62,031 nucleotides of DNA from a virus. The DNA lies in IMG/VR virus record IMGVR_UViG_3300046170_000369, positions 1-62,031 of that record; one strand, written 5' to 3'. Of this stretch, positions 1 to 6,990 are shown piece after piece. The position numbers and the translations under genes are program-made. Under the pieces are notes generated by a model. That model was given only the letters and a program-made list of their open reading frames with translations, was not told the origin of the DNA and ran no database searches. Every line of letters starts with the position of its first letter. Position 1 is the first letter of the stretch.

Positions 1-43
1 ATTATGTTGATTTGCACGAAGGCGATTCCCCCTTTGCCCCCCC

Positions 44-69
44 TGTTACCTAATATGTTTTAGGTAACA
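44..69. promoter_or_regulatory. Perfect 10-bp palindrome, operator-like
   Basis: TGTTACCTAA and its exact complement are separated by six bases. The same half-site recurs just upstream of the integrase start (14594) and, with an imperfect second half, in the leader of the fibre genes (45678). It could be a protein-binding operator or simply a hairpin of the leader RNA. Confidence 0.4.
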
Positions 70-717
70 CTGCTTTCCTAAATCCCTTATATACAACACC
101 ATCGATAGGTTGGCGTGTCCACTAAGGTATGAACAATTCAACAATCACCTAGTCAATCACTGACACAACCCAAACGCCTATCGATTACCTATAGATTTCA
201 CTGCGAGATGTTAGCAGTCTAAAAACCAAGTCCTAGTCAAGTAGTTTCAAACTGCTCTGCGAGTCGAGCGATCGATCAAAAATGTAACAGTCTGCCTGCT
301 AGTAGTCAATTAGTACGCTAGGTACGATGCCATGTCCAAGTCTAGATGGCGCTATGTAATCAGGGATTAATACTTACCTAAATGGGAGTCGGGTTACAGA
401 GTAGAAAGTCCATTGCGATAAGCTTTTAAAGAGTAATCGCCCTCGGGATTGAGTGGAAGGATATAAAGCTAATCCAATTATGAGGTGAGGATTTGATCGG
501 CATGACATCGGAGCGAGAACCCTAGCCCTTGTAATGTCAAGGAACGAGATACTATAGCACGGTGCGTAAACGAGTAATGTCCGAGTACCATTCCAATCCA
601 AGTTGTGTTTCCTATTAGCTTGTTGATCTTGTGGAAAATGCGTCTGATTCCCATATCTATGGGTGAGACAGAGTGGAAGGCTGTCAAACCACTATAATAA
701 ATTAACAGAATGCACTG

Positions 718-851
718 CGAGGTGGTTCTCTAGAGTATTGTGTCTGATGCAACGGACTAACTCTATATTGTAATTGCCAACTAATGTACGGATACGGATT
801 CGTGCACGGCTTGTCGATGTCATCCACGCAATACTCTAGTGAGCCACCTCG
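718..851 (+). repeat. Long imperfect inverted repeat (26-nt arms)
   Basis: Arms 718-743 and 826-851 are complementary at 23 of 26 positions by Watson-Crick rules. Two of the other three would be G-U pairs in RNA, leaving one U-U mismatch. The 82-nt interval would form a large terminal loop. It ends 27 bases before the first early gene, so it could be an RNase III substrate, a leader fold controlling that gene, or the 3' domain of the larger RNA. Confidence 0.6.
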
Positions 852-878
852 TGCCTTGGGTTTCGTGTTGTCGATCTT

Positions 879-1691
879 ATGTCAATAGATAATAACATCG
901 ACGGACTAGTATCATTAGGTACTAGCTTATCGCTAGGTGCAAGCCTAGCCAACACTAACCATACCCTAGAAGCTATCGGTAGCCTTCGGGCTGCAGTAGA
1001 TGACGATGCTGTAGATCAGTGGTCATCACCTGCCGTTAACTACAGCGGTGGTATGAATCGTAGCGTTCATGCTTTCGATTCCATCGTTGTGCCTCATACT
1101 GCTGAGGAAGAACTGGCACTTAAAACTGCCAAGGAAAAACTCAATGCAGTTCGTGGCAACGGCACATTTGCTGAAGTCGAGTCGGCTGAAGAAGCTGTCA
1201 AGTTAGCTGAACGCTGGGACATCCGTAGTGATGTGCTTGATCATCTTGTGCGTCCACCTCAGTACGATGGTGAGACAGGCAAGCTTGTAGATCGTGGCGG
1301 GCTTATTGCTCGTGCGGTAGATTTGATTGTCAAAAAGGATGACAAGGAGCGAGTTGCTGTGTCCTTCCTGGGCAAAGTACCTCAGTGGGTACGCAATCGT
1401 GACTCAGTCAAAGAGGCTGTCACGAAGGCTGTAGTCGCTCGTCAGGAGCGTATACAAAACTGCCCACACACTCAGCGTATGTTCAAGGCTGTAGTCGAGC
1501 ACGAGAACTCAGTAATTACTGATGTGCCTCGTGACTTCGAGTGGACTAAGGGTGAGCATGGCTTAGATGCCAACTACCTTCTGCCCGTAAAGACTGAGGC
1601 TATGGACAACATCCTAACTGATCTGGGTAACACAGGTATTCTTGACGACGGCAAAGCAATCTCTGCACTGCCTGAGTTAGCTTCTGCCTGA
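879..1691 (+). CDS. Early protein of unknown function (270 aa)
   Basis: I do not recognise this 270-residue protein. It is soluble-looking, without signal peptide or membrane segment. The N-terminal 60 residues are Ser/Leu/Ala rich and the middle is helical and charged. It starts with ATG right after the structured 5' region and has no evident Shine-Dalgarno sequence, so translation may depend on the RNA fold. It is the first gene of the + strand block and is followed by a perfect hairpin and the basic protein at 1738. Codon use resembles the later early genes, so it is probably real. Confidence 0.65.
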   Translation: MSIDNNIDGLVSLGTSLSLGASLANTNHTLEAIGSLRAAVDDDAVDQWSSPAVNYSGGMNRSVHAFDSIVVPHTAEEELALKTAKEKLNAVRGNGTFAEVESAEEAVKLAERWDIRSDVLDHLVRPPQYDGETGKLVDRGGLIARAVDLIVKKDDKERVAVSFLGKVPQWVRNRDSVKEAVTKAVVARQERIQNCPHTQRMFKAVVEHENSVITDVPRDFEWTKGEHGLDANYLLPVKTEAMDNILTDLGNTGILDDGKAISALPELASA

Positions 1692-1697
1692 CGGCAC

Positions 1698-1728
1698 TGC
1701 GTAGCATCCTTGCGAGCAAAGCTACGCA
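1698..1728 (+). promoter_or_regulatory. Intergenic hairpin between the first two early genes
   Basis: TGCGTAGC (1698-1705) and GCTACGCA (1721-1728) form a perfect 8-bp stem with a 15-base loop. No T-run follows, so it is not a standard terminator. It sits 9 bases before the start of the next gene and could act on its translation or on RNA stability. Confidence 0.45.
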
Positions 1729-1737
1729 TCCACCTTT

Positions 1738-2349
1738 ATGGCAACACGAAGATCACCTGAGGCGATTGCTCGTCGTAGGCTTAAACGGAGTAAGAATAGG
1801 TTTAAGCCTCAGAAGCATCGTCCTCCAACCAAGGCTGTTGCTGTGCCCAAGCGTCCGAGTAAGTTTACTCGTTGGTTCGATTGCAATGATGCTCATCGTG
1901 TCATGGCATCTGACCGCAGGACTGCCAAGCGTATCAATGAGAAGGTAGCGTTTGCTTCGCCTACTACACGCTTTCGTGTAGAGAATGGTGAGCCTAAGCT
2001 GTCACCTCAAGTACCACACAAGTGCCGTAAGGATCTTATGATCAACGGCAAGGTAGTTACTCACTCGCTCGTTATGTGGCATGGCGTAGCTGTACAACGA
2101 GCACGACCTCGCAACAAATTGTTGTATCGTGCTATCGGAGATATTGCCTACCCTAAGCATCTACGGAAGCTTAGCAATGGTAAGTATACTCCTGTGTATG
2201 GTAGTGCTACTGGCTTGCGTCGTATCGAGAATATCGTAGCGGCTCGGGCAGGTGGTGCTACAGAGTTAGCTACGGATGAGCGTGACTATTGGCGCACTAA
2301 TCGTGCCATGTGTCATGAGAATGCTCGCCGTAAGCGTATGTGGAAATAA
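1738..2349 (+). CDS. Very basic early protein of unknown function (203 aa)
   Basis: The protein is rich in Arg and Lys throughout, especially residues 1-45, which form a flexible basic tail, and the C-terminal 20 residues. This suggests nucleic-acid binding, but no named fold is recognisable and there is no clear zinc-binding set. It begins 46 bases after the preceding gene, just past a hairpin, and is followed by about 730 bases without genes. RNA binding would suit its place between two structured non-coding stretches; that link is inference only. Confidence 0.65.
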   Translation: MATRRSPEAIARRRLKRSKNRFKPQKHRPPTKAVAVPKRPSKFTRWFDCNDAHRVMASDRRTAKRINEKVAFASPTTRFRVENGEPKLSPQVPHKCRKDLMINGKVVTHSLVMWHGVAVQRARPRNKLLYRAIGDIAYPKHLRKLSNGKYTPVYGSATGLRRIENIVAARAGGATELATDERDYWRTNRAMCHENARRKRMWK

Positions 2350-2459
2350 CCCTTAACCCTTCAACACGAACCCAATGTGTATCAGGTGTGCCACAGCGTG
2401 ACACTGTAATGTCACGACAGAACACTTCGCAGTACATTTACAAGGTAGGTACACAAGTG

Positions 2460-2584
2460 CCGACTAGCTACTAATGGTATTGGTAGGCTCTAGTCGGGGT
2501 CATATCAACCGATGCGAAAAATCCAGCTAGTTGATAAGCTGAAGTAGCACGTGACCTCGACTAGAGCTTATCAATACCAGCTAG
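2460..2584 (+). ncRNA. Structured intergenic RNA with mutually exclusive helices
   Basis: Four helices can be drawn: A, CCGACTAG 2460-2467 with CTAGTCGG 2490-2497; B, 2490-2502 with 2552-2564 (13 bp, one G-U); C, TTGATAAGCT 2531-2540 with its perfect complement 2565-2574; D, 2464-2469 plus 2476-2481 with 2573-2584. A and B compete for the same CTAGTCGG strand, and B pairs into the loop of C, making a pseudoknot. This is the layout of a switch or a compact tertiary fold. The complementarity is seen; a function is not. Confidence 0.45.
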
Positions 2585-2768
2585 ATGTCCAGCCTCATCC
2601 TTTTCCTGCGGGGCATAGCTTGCTCAGTGGAGCTATACGACTATGTAAGGATGCGGACGGCGGCACGAGGTGATTCGTACAACACTACTATTCGGGACTA
2701 TGTCCGCGACACAAAGCGTCAATCATAGTCGGTACTCGTGTATCTATTTTATTTCCCCATATCCCCAT

Positions 2769-2812
2769 GGAAGCGAGCAGTTGTCCCCCAGCTGTTCGCT
2801 TCCTATCACTTT
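2769..2812 (+). promoter_or_regulatory. Hairpin followed by TATCACTTT, copy 1
   Basis: GGAAGCGA pairs with TCGCTTCC, then TATCACTTT follows directly. The same arrangement with a different stem occurs at 4881-4956. The stem sequence changes but pairing is kept and the tail is conserved. A terminator or an RNA-processing signal are both possible; there is no long T-run. Confidence 0.45.
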
Positions 2813-2829
2813 CCTTAGTTGAGTAGGGG

Positions 2830-2855
2830 CGAGCAGGTTTTTGTCTTCCTGCTCG
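2830..2855 (+). terminator. Hairpin, possible weak terminator
   Basis: CGAGCAGG and CCTGCTCG form a perfect 8-bp stem around a T-rich 10-base loop in the gene-free stretch. No T-run follows the stem, so termination is uncertain. Confidence 0.25.
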
Positions 2856-3078
2856 TCCTTCAATTTGCGGGTTAGGTTGGGTTATTATACATACAAACAA
2901 ACAAACAAACACGGGCGTGTCAGTCTATACGGGTTGGGACACGACGCTGTGGAGCGTGTAGGGAGGCTTCACAAGTATTTACTGCCTCGGCAAAGCAATG
3001 CAAGTCCATGCTAGGTGAGGCTAGGCTAGGAATGGTAATATCTTTACCAATTTAAAAATAATATAATACATTAGAACT

Positions 3079-3375
3079 ATGAAACTGACTAAACACTTAA
3101 CTTCTGTGTATCCTAATGATATACAGGAGCCTGATAAGAAGGAATTTGTAGAGCGTGTCACATCTTTGCTGCAGCGCGAAGGTGACAAGTGCTTTAAAGG
3201 GAACCCTCGGCTCGAAGAGGTGTTCCTCTATCGTGTATGCCTGGTACACGGTGGTGACAGCATGCTGTCACTTGAGGACAAAGAACTAAATGAAGTTCTT
3301 AAACAATTTAAATGCCTCATTGAACAAGGAGGCGTACTAATAACTCAGGTAACTGAGTGTAACCCAAATAACTAG
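3079..3375 (+). CDS. Small early protein of unknown function (98 aa)
   Basis: A 98-residue acidic, mostly helical protein with no recognisable motif and no membrane segment. It opens a new run of tightly packed small genes after a long gene-free stretch. A TATAAT-like box lies 12 bases upstream of the ATG and there is no clear ribosome binding site. The next small gene starts seven bases after its stop. Confidence 0.6.
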   Translation: MKLTKHLTSVYPNDIQEPDKKEFVERVTSLLQREGDKCFKGNPRLEEVFLYRVCLVHGGDSMLSLEDKELNEVLKQFKCLIEQGGVLITQVTECNPNN

Positions 3376-3381
3376 ATAAAT

Positions 3382-3519
3382 ATGAAAATATCACGCAAAT
3401 TATGTAAAGCAGTAGCTCCTATTGCATTGAAGAAACACGAAAAGCTTTCGGGTAAGATAAACACCCGAGTAAACCGCAAGGTAAGCTTGCTGTCTTTTCT
3501 CAAGGAACTGCCTAGATGA
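3382..3519 (+). CDS. Small basic protein (45 aa)
   Basis: A 45-residue Lys/Arg-rich frame starts with ATG seven bases after the preceding stop. Its TGA overlaps the next ATG as ATGA, the spacing used throughout this phage for coupled genes. No family is recognisable. Its reality rests on context and the overlap. Confidence 0.5.
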   Translation: MKISRKLCKAVAPIALKKHEKLSGKINTRVNRKVSLLSFLKELPR

Positions 3520-3765
3520 GAAATAACAATGAAGATATGAAAAAAATAAGTGGGCATGAGGTTGTCTTACGAAATGATTCCCATGAGCATGATGAGAATG
3601 AGTGTTGGATCATTGATTTAAAAAAACGCTCACAACAATGAGTATATTCTTAGTGAGTGCTTTGGTGACAAGTCTGACGCTATTGCTAGGTATGATGAAC
3701 TTGCAACCCATTTAACTAAATACGGGAAACAATCTTTCCTCATGGAGCATGAATGTAGTTATTGA
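3516..3765 (+). CDS. Small early protein, reading frame broken by one extra base
   Basis: The ATG frame gives 41 residues and stops at 3641. In the +1 frame a protein-like stretch (EYILSECFGDKSDAIARYDE and on) runs to 3765. The two join cleanly if the A7 run at 3620-3626 had six As, giving about 83 residues that read smoothly. Start and stop overlap both neighbours in the usual way (ATGA before, 17 bases after). The original gene was therefore probably one. The extra A may be a sequencing error or a real mutation. Function unknown. Confidence 0.5.
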
Positions 3766-4450
3766 AGCAAGCCCTCCTATCACGCCTATGATCATTGGTA
3801 GGCAAATCTCTCCTGCCTCATTGTGGGGCGTGGACAAGGGTCATGAGTACCTAGTACAGCCAAAGCTGAATGGTCAGCATGGTATCTGTGGTGTCATGAA
3901 TGGGGACATCGTGGCTCTTAATAAACATGGTAAGCCTCTTACTAAGTTTATGGAGTGGCGCAACCAACTGAGGTATCGCTTAGATACTCCAGCTTGGAGA
4001 GATACAATTGTTAATGGGGAGCTTGTTAAGCTTCCTAGGTCAGGTATAGGACATGAGTGGTTCTTTCCCTTTGATATACTATTCTATAGGGGCAAGGATG
4101 TTAGGCGCACCGCATTTCATGAACGGCTGAAGATTCTCAGGGACTGGATACAGGATCAAGGTGTATGTAACTACACGCCTAGTGTTGATCCATTTATCGC
4201 TGAGAATACCAGACGAATCATACCAAATATCCCATGGCAGAAACAAATGGGATACTTCAATTCAGATAAACAGGAACAGAACCGAAAGAGTATACTAGAG
4301 GCTCTTGTTCCTGGATGTAAGTATCCATTCAGTGCGTGCTTACTTGATGCTAAGGATGATCGCCTCATTGAGGGCGTAGTTCTCAAGCATAGAGACAGCA
4401 TATACATGGGTGGTAAGAACAAATCATTAATTAAAGCGAGGTGGGAATGA
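3749..4450 (+). CDS. ATP-dependent DNA ligase-like nucleotidyltransferase, adenylation domain only
   Basis: All core motifs of the covalent nucleotidyltransferase family are visible: motif I KLNG with the presumed AMP-accepting Lys39, motif III NGEL (89-92), motif IIIa PFDILFY (107-113), motif IV EGVVLK (208-213) and motif V LIKARW (227-232). The chain ends directly after motif V, so the usual C-terminal OB-fold is missing. It may seal nicks during phage replication with a separate partner, or act as a minimal ligase. An RNA ligase or other adenylating role is possible but the motif order fits DNA ligase best. It overlaps the previous gene by 17 bases and the next by ATGA. Confidence 0.75.
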   Translation: MNVVIEASPPITPMIIGRQISPASLWGVDKGHEYLVQPKLNGQHGICGVMNGDIVALNKHGKPLTKFMEWRNQLRYRLDTPAWRDTIVNGELVKLPRSGIGHEWFFPFDILFYRGKDVRRTAFHERLKILRDWIQDQGVCNYTPSVDPFIAENTRRIIPNIPWQKQMGYFNSDKQEQNRKSILEALVPGCKYPFSACLLDAKDDRLIEGVVLKHRDSIYMGGKNKSLIKARWE

Positions 4451-4653
4451 ATAGAATCATCATAGAATTATATAAGAAGGTGGATGATAAATATCCTACC
4501 TATCGTTTCACCAGAACATATCCACGATGCTCAAATGATCGTGCTCATGACTTTGCTAACAAGTGGGCACAGAGTCGAGGGAAGGAGTTATTTGATTCTC
4601 CATCTTGGTATGTGAAAACCAAAACAATGTGGACACTAAAACAAAAAGAATGA
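4447..4653 (+). CDS. Small protein of unknown function (68 aa)
   Basis: The ATG overlapping the ligase stop as ATGA was chosen over a GTG six bases upstream. The protein is small, mixed charge and aromatic-rich (several Tyr and Trp), without a recognisable motif. Its own stop overlaps the next ATG in the same manner, placing it in a translationally coupled trio with the ligase-like gene. Confidence 0.6.
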   Translation: MNRIIIELYKKVDDKYPTYRFTRTYPRCSNDRAHDFANKWAQSRGKELFDSPSWYVKTKTMWTLKQKE

Positions 4654-4871
4654 AGCATGACTTTCTAGAACAATTATCCATATCAATGGCTAGGCATGAA
4701 GAAGAAAAAGCCAAGAAGACTGTAGCCGTGAAAGTATGGATAGACAAAACTACTTTTATGATTGTCTGGATGACTCCAGAAGAAGCAGCGCGTCACCGCA
4801 AATTAACTGATCGCAAGGGTCAAACATCTATAGTGCGTAATGTATTGGATAAAGGTGGTAGACTGCAGTAA
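4650..4871 (+). CDS. Small protein of unknown function (73 aa)
   Basis: Starts at the ATG overlapping the preceding stop (ATGA); a longer reading from 4605 is less likely. The N-terminal third is a charged helix (RHEEEKAKK), followed by a beta-like VKVWIDKTTFMIVWM and a basic end. No family recognised. It is the last gene before the gene-free stretch with pseudoknots. Confidence 0.6.
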   Translation: MKHDFLEQLSISMARHEEEKAKKTVAVKVWIDKTTFMIVWMTPEEAARHRKLTDRKGQTSIVRNVLDKGGRLQ

Positions 4872-4880
4872 CAATTTTTA

Positions 4881-4956
4881 GGAAGCCTCGGGTGGTTAGC
4901 CCTTGGATGACTCTAAAACAACACCGACACTCGGGTGCGAGGCTTCCTATCACTTT
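4881..4956 (+). promoter_or_regulatory. Hairpin followed by TATCACTTT, copy 2
   Basis: GGAAGCCTCG (4881-4890) pairs perfectly with CGAGGCTTCC (4938-4947), followed by TATCACTTT. Copy 1 at 2769 has a different lower stem but the same arrangement, so pairing rather than sequence is kept. It lies ten bases after the stop of the gene at 4650 and could end or process that transcript. Confidence 0.5.
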
Positions 4957-5093
4957 GTAAATGGCGTGCAACCGACAGGAATTTACGGAGTGGTAAGCAC
5001 GGGAGGGGCGATGCGGTGAATGGACGAGAACGGAAGGGATTGGCGTGTAGCGGAAAGGCGGGGTCGAGAGAGGCCTTGCTTGACAAGCCAATC

Positions 5094-5130
5094 GACTGAC
5101 TGAGCGGTCGTAAAACTACTCAGACTATTT
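5094..5130 (+). ncRNA. H-type pseudoknot element, copy 1
   Basis: Stem 1 is GACTG (5094-5098) with CGGTC (5105-5109), including one T-G pair. One A forms loop 1. Stem 2 is CTGAG (5100-5104) with CTCAG (5119-5123). Loop 3 has nine bases, GTAAAACTA. The element ends with ACTATTT. The same geometry with different stem 2 bases occurs in copies 2 and 3. Confidence 0.6.
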
Positions 5131-5206
5131 AAGGAGGGGACATGCTCGTGCTTGGAACGGAGGTGGCGAGGCTGTGCAATGGACGGACCGGCAAGGAACG
5201 GCAAGG

Positions 5207-5243
5207 GACTGACTAGGCAGTCTATAAATAACCTAGAGTATTT
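5207..5243 (+). ncRNA. H-type pseudoknot element, copy 2
   Basis: Stem 1 is GACTG with CAGTC (5207-5211/5218-5222), one A as loop 1. Stem 2 is CTAGG with CCTAG (5213-5217/5232-5236), with a nine-base A/T-rich loop 3 and a trailing AGTATTT. Stem 2 differs from copies 1 and 3 by compensating changes. Confidence 0.6.
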
Positions 5244-5310
5244 CAGGGGCGAGGCCTGCAATGGCGAGGACACGCATGGCTTTGGCGATGTCTGGCGAGG
5301 CGAGGCATGG

Positions 5311-5347
5311 GACTGACAGGGCAGTCGTTAAGTAACCCTGAGTATTT
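5311..5347 (+). ncRNA. H-type pseudoknot element, copy 3
   Basis: Stem 1 is GACTG with CAGTC (5311-5315/5322-5326), one A as loop 1. Stem 2 is CAGGG with CCCTG (5317-5321/5336-5340), nine-base loop 3 and trailing AGTATTT. It lies 107 bases upstream of the next gene. Confidence 0.6.
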
Positions 5348-5453
5348 CAATGCTTGGATCTGCGATGTCGGGTCAGGCATGGAAGGGAAAAGACTGGAGT
5401 GGAAGGGCAAGGAAAGTTCCACATCCAATTAACAAACATAAACAATAATATAT

Positions 5454-6038
5454 ATGAAAAAAATAAGTATAGATGTAGAAGGGATTACTCCCATGTTATT
5501 ACACAATGGTCAGACTGCTGACCCACTGAATGAGTTCAGTAAAGAACTCAAGAAAGTATCAGGGAAACGCAACAAGACCGATGAAGATCACGCCCTTATG
5601 GGGGATATAGAGTGGCGAGCAGGTCTGTATTGGGACGACAAGCTTGGTGTATTCATGCCTGCCGAGAACCTACAGGCTATGTTATTGGCTGCCGCTAAGA
5701 AAACGAAGCAAGGTGCTCAATCCATACACATCCTTGTGGATGATGATATGGCAATCAAGTTCAAGAACTCCACTAAGTTCGATAAGCTTGAGAAAGACCC
5801 TGATATGAGGGACAGGAGAATCTGTCGAGTAGGTACTGCAAAGATAGCACGGACTCGTCCTAAGATTCCAGTGGGCTGGTCAGGCACTATTAATCTACTG
5901 ATCGATGTGGATGGTATCGATGAGGATGATGTCATCAAGTTTGCGGAGACTGCCGGGAAAATTATCGGCATGGGTGACTGGCGTCCTGAGAAGCGTGGGC
6001 GTTTCGGTAAGTTTGTAGTAACTAATGTCGTCAAGTGA
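5454..6038 (+). CDS. Conserved phage protein of unknown function (194 aa)
   Basis: The sequence matches a type of hypothetical protein I recall from many phages: an N-terminal strand ending in ITPMLLHNGQ, then DPLNEF, KRNKTDEDH, a mid-region MPAENLQAML and a C-terminal MGDWRP...GRFGKFVV. The Gly-rich GRFG end resembles the glycine-rich loop of RAMP/Cas7-like folds, but that is a loose impression. It is the first gene after the pseudoknot array and shares a four-base overlap with the next gene, which starts with GTG. Confidence 0.7.
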   Translation: MKKISIDVEGITPMLLHNGQTADPLNEFSKELKKVSGKRNKTDEDHALMGDIEWRAGLYWDDKLGVFMPAENLQAMLLAAAKKTKQGAQSIHILVDDDMAIKFKNSTKFDKLEKDPDMRDRRICRVGTAKIARTRPKIPVGWSGTINLLIDVDGIDEDDVIKFAETAGKIIGMGDWRPEKRGRFGKFVVTNVVK

Positions 6039-6532
6039 GTAGGTCTACATTACTACCAACTCGTAAGCATCCTGTGGAGAGGCATGTCTTTGAACAGCTT
6101 GAGGATGCAATTGACTATGGTGAGGTCATTAAGTGGCACATCATTGAGGAGATTGCTGATATGCCTAGGCTAGTACATGGCATTGTTGATCCTAAGTTTG
6201 CATTCATGTGGATGCAGGTGTCTCAGATGTTAGAGGGTAGAGGCTTCTTTACTACTGAACGAGGGATGAATGGTGAGGGCTTTAGGGTGTTGCAACGCGA
6301 AGAAGTAGCCTCCCATAACGATAAGAAGGTCAAGCAGGACATCAAGCAATGGGAACGCAGAGTTGTTGGTATGTCCTGCGTGTCTCGTGATGGCATGAGT
6401 CATGACGAGCAACGCAAGCTTGATCATATACAAAACAAAGTGGTCATGATGGCTGAGGTGAACAAACACCTGATGAGGAAGCGTAACCTTCCTATGCCAG
6501 GAAAAGCATTGGAGGCTGTTAAGTCATTATGA
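6035..6532 (+). CDS. Early protein of unknown function (165 aa)
   Basis: The GTG start overlaps the previous stop (GTGA) and its TGA overlaps the following ATG. It is a soluble, largely helical protein with a basic C-terminal third. No family recognised. Tight coupling to the upstream conserved phage protein suggests that the two act together. Confidence 0.65.
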   Translation: MSRSTLLPTRKHPVERHVFEQLEDAIDYGEVIKWHIIEEIADMPRLVHGIVDPKFAFMWMQVSQMLEGRGFFTTERGMNGEGFRVLQREEVASHNDKKVKQDIKQWERRVVGMSCVSRDGMSHDEQRKLDHIQNKVVMMAEVNKHLMRKRNLPMPGKALEAVKSL

Positions 6533-6990
6533 TCAACCAATTGAATAGCTTCGTAAAGGCGAACCAACAGATTGTGGACGCCACAGAGAAGTACATAGCA
6601 CAACTGAAAGGAATACAGATGTCATATATGTCGGACATAGACATCGAGCGTCAGAATCAAATCAATCCTGCTGACGAACCTGTGAACACGGCAGGTGAGT
6701 TATGCATGACGCTTGATACTACACGGGAAATACAAGCCATAAGGAGATACAAGGATGTGCTCATCAGCTTAGATGACGATGCTTGTCTCTCCGAAGATGG
6801 AGAACTTAGTAGGGCTGAAGCTCAGGAGAAGGAGCTAGGGCTTATGAAGGAAAGGGAAGCTATCGTGAAGTTCTTAGGCTATCGCCTCAAGAATCCTTCT
6901 GCTTGTGATGAACACTTGGAGAAATTCAAGGGACATCCTGAGTATGAGAAGGATACACCCCTTACTGCAGGGGACTCACCATGGACATAG
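6529..6990 (+). CDS. Early helical protein of unknown function (153 aa)
   Basis: Overlaps the previous stop by ATGA. It is predicted almost entirely helical and acidic, with a heptad-like N-terminal region (residues 1-30) suggesting a short coiled coil. No motif recognised. It ends within the start of the GP88-like gene. Confidence 0.6.
   Translation: MINQLNSFVKANQQIVDATEKYIAQLKGIQMSYMSDIDIERQNQINPADEPVNTAGELCMTLDTTREIQAIRRYKDVLISLDDDACLSEDGELSRAEAQEKELGLMKEREAIVKFLGYRLKNPSACDEHLEKFKGHPEYEKDTPLTAGDSPWT

Larger units (their letters stand above)
15..867 (+). ncRNA. Candidate large structured RNA at the head of the early region
   Basis: No credible gene lies in positions 1-878; short frames on either strand look random. 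Read as + strand RNA it offers many helices: 44-53/60-69, 101-109/177-185 (inner 110-113/170-173 and 115-119/162-166), 214-218/251-255, 329-333/346-350, 415-419/436-440, 446-450/471-475, 503-508/534-539, 608-612/633-637, 650-654/659-663, 667-671/681-685 and a 26-bp helix 718-743/826-851. A possible closing helix (15-23 with 853-857 and 864-867) brackets the whole. Size, position and helix density recall the ornate phage RNAs GOLLD and ROOL, but no similarity to them was established. Helices are seen; that the region is one RNA is inferred. Confidence 0.42.
2350..3078 (+). other. Gene-free region rich in inverted repeats
   Basis: No convincing coding frame is present. Besides the 2460-2584 fold, it holds CGTGAC/GTCACG near 2395-2415, GCGGAC/GTCCGC around 2652-2705, a GGAAGCGA hairpin at 2769-2803, a CGAGCAGG hairpin at 2830-2855, a (CAAA)n tract near 2892-2912 and a CGTGTC/GACACG hairpin near 2925-2950. 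A TATAAT-like box at 3062-3067 precedes the next gene, without a good -35 at standard spacing. The region probably holds one or more untranslated RNAs and a promoter. Confidence 0.5.
4872..5453 (+). other. Gene-free region with repeated RNA motifs
   Basis: No coding frame is credible. It begins with a long hairpin (4881-4947) followed by TATCACTTT, then three modules about 105-113 bases apart, each holding a 37-base pseudoknot element. Between them lie purine-rich stretches with repeated GGCGAGG words. The last 40 bases before the next gene are AT-rich, without a clear Shine-Dalgarno. Transcription is presumed to run with the flanking + strand genes. Confidence 0.6.

Noticed and set aside
374-687. 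Two short - strand reading frames in the leader
   Set aside because: They overlap each other in different frames, look random, lack ribosome sites and oppose the neighbouring genes.
2629-2660. GCTCAGTGGAGC resembling a tRNA D arm
   Set aside because: The loop is only four bases and no anticodon or T arm with correct spacing follows; it is part of a longer CATCCTT/AAGGATG hairpin.
3618-3630. A-AAA-AAA as a -1 frameshift site
   Set aside because: The -1 frame leads to a short nonsense ending; the natural continuation is in the +1 frame, so a classic -1 slip does not help.
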